Positions 8,711-15,820 of a stretch of DNA of 50,188 bases are shown here, piece by piece. Origin of the DNA: Bradymonadales bacterium (GTDB taxonomy: Bacteria; Myxococcota_A; Bradymonadia; JAFGEP01). Numbering within the stretch: position 1 is the first letter of the stretch; each line of letters begins with the position of its first letter. The translations under genes and the position numbers were made by a program. The DNA lies in assembly GCA_016931535.1 (NCBI GenBank), contig JAFGEP010000156.1, forward strand, positions 1 to 50,188, in the 5' to 3' direction. A model generated the notes under the pieces. It was not told the DNA's origin. It saw nothing but the letters and a program-made list of their open reading frames with translations, and did no database searches.

Positions 8711-11473
8711 ATGGCGACTCACTACTGCCCCAAGTGCCTCAGCTTGATCCAGGCCGATCAGTTTTCCTGTGAGACCTGCCAGCAGTCCATCCCCGCCACG
8801 GGCTGGCCCAGAACTCGGCCCGGACGGTATGGCTGGCTGGGAGAGGAGCTGGAAGACCGGTATCGCCTGGTGCAGTTCATCGGCTTCGGCAGCACCGGCG
8901 AGGTGTATCGGGCGGTCTCGGAGCGGTTCGGCCGCTCTTTTGCCGCCAAGATCATCGATCGGCGCGCCGCGCCGAAGAGCACCTCCTCCAAGGAGCTGGA
9001 AGAGCGGCTGCGCCGGGAGATCTCCATCTTGGGGGAGCTGGACAGCCCGTATGTGGTCCCCCTGGTGGATGTGGTCCAGCCATCGCAGGATCTGATCGTG
9101 TTGATCATGGACCTGGCGAGGGGATCCACCCTGGAGCGGATCATCTTCGAGCAGGGGTGGATCCCACCGGGACGGTCGTTCGAGATCGCCGAGCAGATCC
9201 TGGAGGCGCTGGGCGACATCCACGATCACGGGGTGGTGCATCGAGACCTCAAGCCGGCCAACATGATCGTGAAGACGCTCCGTTCCGGCCGCCCTTTTTT
9301 ACGCCTGCTGGATTTCGGCACGGCCAAGCTCCAGGACGAGCCGGCGTTGACCACCGGCTTCATCGGTACCCCGCTGTTCAGCGCCCCGGAGCAGATCCGC
9401 AGCGCCGTGGATGTCGACGCCCGCTGCGACCTGTACTCGGTGGGCTGCATCCTGTTCAACATGCTCACCGGAAGGCCTCCCTTCGCCGGGGAGACCACCC
9501 TGGAGGTGATGCAGAAGCACCTGGCCGAACCGGTGCCCCAGCTTCCCCAAGGGACGGAACATCCGGAGCACAACCAGCTGATCAACGATCTGCTGCGCAC
9601 GGCCATGGCCAAGGATCCCGCCGACCGCTTCGCCTCGGCAGCGGAGATGCTCAGCGCGCCGGTATTCACTCTGGTCAAGAGCCTGAGCGCCCGGGAGCGT
9701 CCGGCCATTGCGCCTCAAGGCGAGCCCCCACCGGGGCCAGCCGAATGTGCCACCGCCGGCACCATCGAGTATCCGATCACCCTCGACTTCTCCAGCCAGG
9801 CGGCCCCTGTGTGCGTGGCGGTGAACTCGGCGGCCGATATCGGCGTCAGCCTGACCGACCAGGACGAGATCGTGCTGCACGACCTGCTGTCGAACCTGGT
9901 CACCGCCTCGGAGAAGCTGCCCTTGGCCGGCCGGCCTGCGCATCTGTTCTTTACCCGCGACGAGCAGTGCCTGTGCGTCGCCAGCGAGAACGGCGGGATC
10001 GCGTTTTACCAGCCCAGACCGCTGGAGCTGATCGCCGCCTACGAGCTGATCGCCGATCTGGTCCGCTGGGCCGGCCCTTCCGCACGGACGAGCCGGGGAG
10101 CGCTCCTGTTGAGCCGAACCGAGCTGATCCTGGTGGAGGCGGCTTCCGGGGAGATCGCCCGGCTGCCTATCGGCCAGGGGGAAGCCAAGCAGGTCAGCGC
10201 CGGAGGCCTGGCCGGAGAGCACGGACACCGGATCTTCTTCGCCGAGTTCCCCTACAGCCTGTGGATCCGGGAAAACGAGGAGCAGGACGCGCCGCTGCAG
10301 CACGGGTTCCACAAGCTGCCCTTGCCGGTCCAGCTCGCCGGCCGAGTGATGGACGTCTCGAGAAAGGGGGTGCTGCTGGTTGAAAAGGGGGGGCAGTTCT
10401 TCGAGTTCGACCCCTCCGCCAGTGAGTTCCGCTCCTTGACCGAACCCACCGGACAGCATTGGGACAAGGCGTTGTGGATGTCGGGAGAATCTCGCATCGT
10501 CATCCTGAGCACCGAGGGCAAGCTCTACCTCGTCCGGCGTGGAGACCGGCCGGAGCTGCTGCACCAGGGGGTGACCCACCTGGCGGTCAACGCCGATCAT
10601 TCCCGCCTCCTGTTCACCGACGAATCGCACAACCTGCTCACCTGGCACCCCGCCCTGCCCCCGATCGCAGCCGCGATTACCATCCAGCAGGAAGAGCCCT
10701 TGATCGCCGATCAGAGCTGGGACATCGCCCCCAACCGACTGATCGCCTATGGCGTCGTGCAGGGCGGCCAGGCCCTGGTCGCCTACCAGCGCAGCAGCCA
10801 GGAGTGGGCGACCCTGCCGGTTCAGGAAGCGAAAGGCATCCAGGCGGTGCGCTGGTCCGGTGACGGCTCCGCCTTGATGGTCGCACCGTCGGCGGGCCCC
10901 GTCCGATGGCTCGACCTCCGGCGCAATCGAACCCTCCTAACCCCCATGGAAGTGAAGAACGCCCGCCATATCGCCCTCACCACCGGCGGACAGAGCGGGT
11001 ATCTGGCAACCGAAGAAGGGTTGTTGATGGCGCTGGGAACGGGATTCGGTCAAGATCGGGCCCGCGTCGTCTGGCGCAGGCAGCTGGACAAGGAGACCAG
11101 CGCCCTCGCGGTTTCGCTCGTCTCCGAAAGGCTGGTGGTGGGGTATCGCGACGGCTCCCTGGAAACCTTCGAGCTCTCCCGCGGCGCCCACATGATCTCG
11201 CTCCCCAACACCCAGGGGCCGATCCTCGATTTCTCCTTCAGCGCCGATGGGCACCTGTTCGCCACCTTGCGCCAGGGAGGGGTGGTCGAGGTGTACGACT
11301 CCCACGCAGGCCGGCTGGCCTACCGGGAAAAGCTGCACCATGCCGGCCTGTGCCGCATCGTCATGGCCGAGGATGGGACCCTGGTGGCTGCCCGCCGGCA
11401 GCGGGAGCTGGTAGAGACCTTTGCCGTGGAAACCGGCAGTCTCAGAGAAAGCTACAAGCTGACCCTACCCTAG
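8711..11473 (+). CDS. Hanks-type Ser/Thr kinase with zinc ribbon and propeller-like C-terminus
   Basis: The 920-residue protein starts at ATG 8711, 4 bp after the previous stop. An N-terminal zinc ribbon uses Cys6, Cys9, Cys20 and Cys23. The kinase domain (about 50-315) has the glycine loop GFGSTGEV (58-65), the ATP-binding Lys80, the catalytic loop HRDLKPAN (177-184), DFG (201-203) and APE (225-227), so it should be active. Residues from about 355 to the end lack a transmembrane helix. They consist of repeated four-strand units typical of WD40/quinoprotein-like beta-propellers, for example LFTRDEQCLCVASENG and FSADGHLFATLRQGG. Most bacterial kinases of this type are membrane-anchored; this one looks cytoplasmic, with a protein-interaction or sensor platform. 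Its partner is probably encoded nearby. Confidence 0.9.
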   Translation: MATHYCPKCLSLIQADQFSCETCQQSIPATGWPRTRPGRYGWLGEELEDRYRLVQFIGFGSTGEVYRAVSERFGRSFAAKIIDRRAAPKSTSSKELEERLRREISILGELDSPYVVPLVDVVQPSQDLIVLIMDLARGSTLERIIFEQGWIPPGRSFEIAEQILEALGDIHDHGVVHRDLKPANMIVKTLRSGRPFLRLLDFGTAKLQDEPALTTGFIGTPLFSAPEQIRSAVDVDARCDLYSVGCILFNMLTGRPPFAGETTLEVMQKHLAEPVPQLPQGTEHPEHNQLINDLLRTAMAKDPADRFASAAEMLSAPVFTLVKSLSARERPAIAPQGEPPPGPAECATAGTIEYPITLDFSSQAAPVCVAVNSAADIGVSLTDQDEIVLHDLLSNLVTASEKLPLAGRPAHLFFTRDEQCLCVASENGGIAFYQPRPLELIAAYELIADLVRWAGPSARTSRGALLLSRTELILVEAASGEIARLPIGQGEAKQVSAGGLAGEHGHRIFFAEFPYSLWIRENEEQDAPLQHGFHKLPLPVQLAGRVMDVSRKGVLLVEKGGQFFEFDPSASEFRSLTEPTGQHWDKALWMSGESRIVILSTEGKLYLVRRGDRPELLHQGVTHLAVNADHSRLLFTDESHNLLTWHPALPPIAAAITIQQEEPLIADQSWDIAPNRLIAYGVVQGGQALVAYQRSSQEWATLPVQEAKGIQAVRWSGDGSALMVAPSAGPVRWLDLRRNRTLLTPMEVKNARHIALTTGGQSGYLATEEGLLMALGTGFGQDRARVVWRRQLDKETSALAVSLVSERLVVGYRDGSLETFELSRGAHMISLPNTQGPILDFSFSADGHLFATLRQGGVVEVYDSHAGRLAYREKLHHAGLCRIVMAEDGTLVAARRQRELVETFAVETGSLRESYKLTLP

Positions 11474-11498
11474 AGAGAGGGGATTTGGGTAACCGGCT

Positions 11499-11520
11499 TG
11501 GGCCGAACGAAACCGGCCCA
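11499..11520. terminator. Hairpin between convergent genes
   Basis: TGGGCCG (11499-11505) and CGGCCCA (11514-11520) form a perfect 7-bp stem with an eight-base loop. It sits in the 53-bp gap between the stops of the forward kinase gene and the reverse mscS gene. It can fold on both strands and probably serves both transcripts, although neither side has a T tract. Confidence 0.5.
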
Positions 11521-11526
11521 CAGAGG

Positions 11527-12330
11527 TCACACCTTCTCCATGTGAACGTGCAGGTGGGGGAAGGGGATGTTGATCTTCTGCCGGTCGAACTCCTTCTTGA
11601 CGTTCTCGACCACATCGGCCAGCACATCGAAATAGTCCTCGCCCTTGCACCAGACGCGCACGCTGAAGTCCACCGAGCTCTCCGCCAGCTTGGCGATCCG
11701 GCAGTAGGAAGCGGGCTCCCTCAGGATGCGCGGATCGGTATCGACCACCTTGGAGACGGCCGTCTTGACCTGCTCGATATCCTCCCCGTAGGCGACGGAG
11801 AAGATCATGTCCACCCGCCGTGTGGGCTCGGTGGAGTAGTTGACCAGGCTGCCATTGGACAGCGGGCCGTTGGGGATGATGATGGTCTTGTTGTCCAGCG
11901 TCTTGAGGACGGTGTTGAACACCTGGATCTCGGACACCTTGCCGGTATACCCCTGGGCCTCGATGACGTCCCCCACCTTGAAGGGGCGAAAGGCCAGGAT
12001 GAGCACCCCTCCGCCAAAGTTGGCCAGGCTGCCCTGCAACGCCAAACCGACGGCCAGCCCGGCGGCACCGAGCACGGCCACGAAGGAGGTCATAGCCACG
12101 CCGACCATGGAGGCCACGCTGATGACCAGCATGATCTTGAGGGCGATGCTGATCAATGTGCGGAGAAAAGGCCGCAGGCTAGGGTCCATCTGGCGTTTCT
12201 CGGCCCTCCGATCGAACAGCTCCACCAGCTTGCGGATCAGGAAAAGCCCGATCCACAACACCACGATCGCAAGCAACAGCTTGGGGCCATAGTTCACAAT
12301 TGCCGCCTTCAGATGATCCCATACACTCAT
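11527..12330 (-). CDS. mscS: Small-conductance mechanosensitive channel
   Basis: This is an MscS-family channel that opens under membrane tension to release solutes on osmotic downshock. The 267-residue size and three transmembrane helices (about 15-35, 56-78 and 84-115) match the E. coli MscS type. The pore helix has the Gly/Ala-rich pattern from AAGLAVGLALQGSLANFGGG (about 89-108). The soluble beta domain follows with FRPFKVGDVIE and IIIPNGPLSNG. The ATG at 12330 is preceded by AGGAG 8 nt upstream; longer in-frame extensions upstream are not supported. It runs opposite to the kinase gene and diverges from the amidohydrolase gene, leaving a 118-bp shared promoter region. Confidence 0.95.
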   Translation of the reverse strand: MSVWDHLKAAIVNYGPKLLLAIVVLWIGLFLIRKLVELFDRRAEKRQMDPSLRPFLRTLISIALKIMLVISVASMVGVAMTSFVAVLGAAGLAVGLALQGSLANFGGGVLILAFRPFKVGDVIEAQGYTGKVSEIQVFNTVLKTLDNKTIIIPNGPLSNGSLVNYSTEPTRRVDMIFSVAYGEDIEQVKTAVSKVVDTDPRILREPASYCRIAKLAESSVDFSVRVWCKGEDYFDVLADVVENVKKEFDRQKINIPFPHLHVHMEKV

Positions 12331-12419
12331 GACTGAACTCCTGGTTACAGGTTGACTTCCCAGGCGCTCGGGCCCCGTCTGACCCCGAGGGTTGAGCCGC
12401 CATGGAAAAAGAAGGGTTG

Positions 12420-12425
12420 TATGAT
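12420..12425 (+). promoter_or_regulatory. Possible -10 element for amidohydrolase gene
   Basis: TATGAT matches the sigma-70 -10 consensus at five of six positions and lies 23 bp before the ATG at 12449. I see no well-placed -35 hexamer (a TTGAGC sits 22 bp upstream, too far), so this is a weak call. Confidence 0.25.
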
Positions 12426-12448
12426 AGGGTGGCAACGAGGCGATCGCA

Positions 12449-13288
12449 ATGGAGACTTTGAGCACCGGTCCAGTCGTTGACCTCCACCTGCATCTCTTTC
12501 CCCACCGGCTGTTCGAGGCGGTATGGGACTACTTCGAGCAGCGAGGATGGCCTGTACACCGCCACAAGATCGACCAGATCGAGCGGACCCTCGTCCACCA
12601 TGGCGTGAGCCGGGCGGTCGCCCTGAGCTACCCGCACCGGCCGGGGGTAGCCCATCGCCTCAACCGCTTCATGGAGTCTGTGGGGGATGGACACCCCCTG
12701 TTTCTCCCCTTTGGTAGCGTCCATCTCGAAGACGAGGAGTTCGAGGCCTGTGTGCGGCAGGTCTTCGATTCCCCCCTCCTGTACGGCTTCAAGTTCCAGC
12801 CCCTGGTACAGCGCTTCGATGTCAACCATCCCCGGCTGGACATGCTCTACCAGGGTTGCTGCGAGCGCGATTTCCCCATCCTGATGCACATCGGGACCGG
12901 GCCGGTCGGCAGCCCTCACGTGGGTTTTGCGCACTGCCGCCGGCTCGTGGCGCGGTACCCGCAGATCCGGTTGTGTGTGGCCCACATGGGAGCCTTCGAG
13001 TTCGACGAGTTTTTGCGCCTGGCCTGCGATCACCCGCGGATCTACCTGGACACGGCCATGATCAACACCCGCACCGACCTGTTCGACAACACCTTCCGAG
13101 GTGACCCCGATCTGTTGGAACGCTGCGCCGACCGGGTGTGCTTCGGCTCCGACTGGCCCAATGTGCCTTACTCCTACCAGGAAGCCCTGGATAGCCTGGA
13201 CCGCTTCGAGCTTCCGCCCGAATCCAGACCTGGATTGCTGGGAGCGAACGCCCTCCGTTTTCTCAAGCTGGTCCCACCCGCCGAGTGA
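12449..13288 (+). CDS. Amidohydrolase-2-family TIM-barrel hydrolase or decarboxylase
   Basis: The 279-residue protein is a metal-dependent hydrolase of the amidohydrolase superfamily (PF04909-type). Family members hydrolyse or decarboxylate small substrates such as lactones and aromatic acids. The expected metal and catalytic residues are present in order: the HxH pair (His13, His15) after the first strand in VVDLHLHLFP, Lys115 in GFKFQPL, His147 in ILMHIGTGP, His179 in VAHMGAFEF, and Asp235 in GSDWP. The Lys here is not in the position of a carbamylated bridging Lys with certainty, so a mononuclear site is more likely. There is no signal peptide. The gene stands alone, and the substrate cannot be read from the neighbours. 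Confidence 0.85.
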   Translation: METLSTGPVVDLHLHLFPHRLFEAVWDYFEQRGWPVHRHKIDQIERTLVHHGVSRAVALSYPHRPGVAHRLNRFMESVGDGHPLFLPFGSVHLEDEEFEACVRQVFDSPLLYGFKFQPLVQRFDVNHPRLDMLYQGCCERDFPILMHIGTGPVGSPHVGFAHCRRLVARYPQIRLCVAHMGAFEFDEFLRLACDHPRIYLDTAMINTRTDLFDNTFRGDPDLLERCADRVCFGSDWPNVPYSYQEALDSLDRFELPPESRPGLLGANALRFLKLVPPAE

Positions 13289-13338
13289 TCTTTCGACCGC
13301 CGGCCGTGGCGAGCTGACGACACCTGGCGGTGTTGCCC

Positions 13339-13370
13339 GGCGCAATCCCCAGGGCACGGCTGGGGGCGCC
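13339..13370. terminator. Two-part hairpin between convergent genes
   Basis: GGCGC (13339-13343) pairs with GCGCC (13366-13370), and the inner CCCCAG (13347-13352) pairs with CTGGGG (13360-13365). The loop is seven bases, with an AAT bulge on one side. It lies between the stop of the forward amidohydrolase gene and the stop of the reverse repeat-protein gene. It is very GC-rich but has no T tract. Confidence 0.45.
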
Positions 13371-13567
13371 AGGGCCCGAGATCTCGTCCCTTGTCCCGAT
13401 TTCGCGTGGTGTTGTCTGCTTCTGGTTTCGCGGGGCACTGTGAGATCTGACGCCCTGAAAGGACGAGACAACCCAGCCTGTAGCGGTGGTCCAAAGCTGC
13501 AACTCTGTCACGCCCCTTCAAAGCGAGCATGAAGAGAAATCACCAACACCCAGGGCGAAGCGAAAGG

Positions 13568-15532
13568 TCACGGTCGACGCAATCGTTGCGGAATGCGCCG
13601 AGAGGGGGGGCTCTCCGTGATGCTCAGACTGTAGGCGCAAGAGCTGTCCGGGTAGTGCGTGCCCACCCAGATCCGATAGGTTCCGGCGGCAAAGGGCCCC
13701 TCCAATCGGGGGTTCTCCCCCACCGCATCGTCGTTGCAGGTCCACCCCTGTGGTCCTTCCATCGCCAGGGTGGTATTCCCGTCACTGCTCACCTCCAGTC
13801 GAAGGTAAGAGAAATCCTCGCCGAGGATCAGGGTATGCCCGGCCGACGACCCGGCGAACCCGCCGCAGGCCTGGGTTGCCTGTCCGCCGAGATCCGACAG
13901 GCGGTGGTCTCCCCCTGCCTGTCCGGCGACCACCTGGGGATCGGGTTCAAAACCCGGTGAGAGGACCAGCGCTCCGCGCAGGTTGTCGTCGGCCAGCCGT
14001 GGTCGCCGACCGGGCCGGAAGACCGGCCGGACCGGTTGGGTGGTCACCGACAGGGTATAGCTGTGCCGCTCTCGCCGATCGGCGCTTCCCACCCAGATGC
14101 GGTAGGTGCCGGCCGCAAAGCTCCCGGCGATCCGGGGATCGGAACCCGCCGTGTCATCATCGCACATCCAGCCGCCGGGACCGGCCACCAGAAGGGTGGT
14201 ATCCCCTTCGGCCTCCGCATCCAGGCGCAGGTAGTCGAAGGCGCTGTTCAGATAGAGCATGTGACTGGGTGCAAGCTCCGTGTACCCGGCGCAGGTTGCG
14301 GTCTGGCTCCCGCCGAGACCGGAGACCGGCTGGGAGCCCCCCGAAACCCCTGCGGTGGTCTGGGGATCGGGCGAGAAACCGGTCGCCAAGGCCAACGAAC
14401 CATGACGAGGGGTGTAGGCGCCACCGGTCGGATCGACCTGAGGGGTAGCCGCCTGGACCGGTTGACCGCTGACGGTCAGCAGGTAGGGGGCGGCTTCACC
14501 GGAACGGTAGCTGCCCACCCAGACCCGCAATGTCCCGGCAGGAAAGGCGCTCTCGATCTGGGGATCGAGGCCGACGGAGTCGTCGTTGCACAACCAGCCG
14601 GTGGGGCCATGCACCACCAGCGTGGTGTCGCTCTGGGATTCCACCCGGAGACGCAGGTAGGTAAAGGGACCGTCCAGCGCAATGCGATGGCTGGGAAGGG
14701 CGTCGGTCACACCCCGACAGGGGCCGCTGGCACTGGTCCCCAGGTAGGAGACGTCCACCTCCCGGCCGGAACCGGAGGTGCCGTCGACCCGTTGCGGATC
14801 GGGCTGGAACCCCGGCAGGAGCCGCAGCGACTGGTATCTCGTAGAGCCGCTCTGGGTGTCGAGCTCTCGGGGGGTGGTCGGCACGGTCACCGCCTGGAGC
14901 GGTGTGCCGGAAAAAGAAAGGCTGTAGTTGTACTGCGTGGTTTTCCCGTAGGTGCCCACCCAGACGCGGTAGGTTCCCGCCGGCCAGCTTCCCTCGATCA
15001 CGGGTGCCACCCCCCCCTGTCCCACCGGGCGAGTGTCGGCTCGGCAGCGCCAGCCGTCGGGTCCCAGGATCAACAGGGACAGGTGCCCCGAGGAGGCCGC
15101 CTCCAGTCGGAGATAGTCCATGGCGGTGCTCAAGGTCATCATGTGGTTGGGGTTGGCCTCGGTATAGCCCAGACAGGCGCCGTATGGCGTATTTCCCAGG
15201 TAGCTGGCCTCGATCGTCCCGCCCGACAGGCCGGCGATCGCGAAGGGATCGGGGTAGAACCCCGTCTGAATGGCGAGCGAATCGTGCCGGTAGGCGACCC
15301 CATCCACCACCAGGTGGGTAGGAACCACGGTTGCCGTCTGTGTCGGAGTGACCTGCACTGCGGTCGAGGTGCTCCCCGATGGGGGGGTGTAGGTCGGTTG
15401 CGGTTGCCAGGTCGGCGCGGGAAAGCAGGATGGAAACAGCCCCACTGCGATCCCTAGAAGGACCAGCAGGGTCCGGGCTGTATCCGCGGTCCGTCGCCCT
15501 TCCTCCACTTGGATTTCATTGCGCATCTGCAT
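13568..15532 (-). CDS. Secreted protein with four tandem ~135-residue beta-sandwich repeats
   Basis: The ATG at 15532 is chosen because GAGGAA lies 10 nt upstream; longer starts add a non-hydrophobic extension. The 654-residue product has a leader (about 20-36) ending GLFPSC with Cys36, an imperfect lipobox. A Thr/Pro-rich linker (about 37-75) leads to four repeats starting near 77, 212, 350 and 485. Each repeat has the same series: a 'Ser-Leu-x-Leu-x-x-Gly-Phe-x-Pro-Asp-Pro' entry, a single Cys, a 'Tyr-Leu-Arg-Leu' strand, 'Thr-Thr-Leu-x-Val-x-Gly-Pro-x-Gly-Trp-x-Cys-Asx-Asp-Asp', and 'Gly-Thr-Tyr-Arg-x-Trp-Val-Gly'. The two Cys of each repeat probably form one disulfide. The pattern resembles pre-peptidase C-terminal-like domains. 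The surface role is unknown; no enzyme domain is present. Confidence 0.8.
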   Translation of the reverse strand: MQMRNEIQVEEGRRTADTARTLLVLLGIAVGLFPSCFPAPTWQPQPTYTPPSGSTSTAVQVTPTQTATVVPTHLVVDGVAYRHDSLAIQTGFYPDPFAIAGLSGGTIEASYLGNTPYGACLGYTEANPNHMMTLSTAMDYLRLEAASSGHLSLLILGPDGWRCRADTRPVGQGGVAPVIEGSWPAGTYRVWVGTYGKTTQYNYSLSFSGTPLQAVTVPTTPRELDTQSGSTRYQSLRLLPGFQPDPQRVDGTSGSGREVDVSYLGTSASGPCRGVTDALPSHRIALDGPFTYLRLRVESQSDTTLVVHGPTGWLCNDDSVGLDPQIESAFPAGTLRVWVGSYRSGEAAPYLLTVSGQPVQAATPQVDPTGGAYTPRHGSLALATGFSPDPQTTAGVSGGSQPVSGLGGSQTATCAGYTELAPSHMLYLNSAFDYLRLDAEAEGDTTLLVAGPGGWMCDDDTAGSDPRIAGSFAAGTYRIWVGSADRRERHSYTLSVTTQPVRPVFRPGRRPRLADDNLRGALVLSPGFEPDPQVVAGQAGGDHRLSDLGGQATQACGGFAGSSAGHTLILGEDFSYLRLEVSSDGNTTLAMEGPQGWTCNDDAVGENPRLEGPFAAGTYRIWVGTHYPDSSCAYSLSITESPPSRRIPQRLRRP

Positions 15533-15820
15533 GATGTCTTTCCTCGCTTGGGCCCCCCGGGTTGGATCAGCCGGGGGATCTGCGCCTCGCTGCAATCCGA
15601 TGCCGCGTCCGCCGTGTGGGACAGTCGCTTAGACTGACCAGGGTGAGGACATATTCTGCCTGCGGAAGCCATGGGGGGGAAGACCCCTGGTCGAATGGAT
15701 GGTGGTTCTTGGCGACAGCGGGCGAATCGAGGTAGATTCGGAAAACAGGCGATTTTTGCCGATCTTGCCCATGTAGCGGATGATAGAAATCTCGACCTCG
15801 CGTCTCCCTGGATCTCCGGT

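Noticed and set aside
12179..13471. Reverse open frame over the amidohydrolase gene
   Set aside because: Composition is that of an antisense shadow; the forward frame has all metal-binding residues.
13289..13567. tRNA or small RNA gene in the convergent gap
   Set aside because: The hairpin at 13339-13370 lacks cloverleaf elements; it reads better as a terminator.
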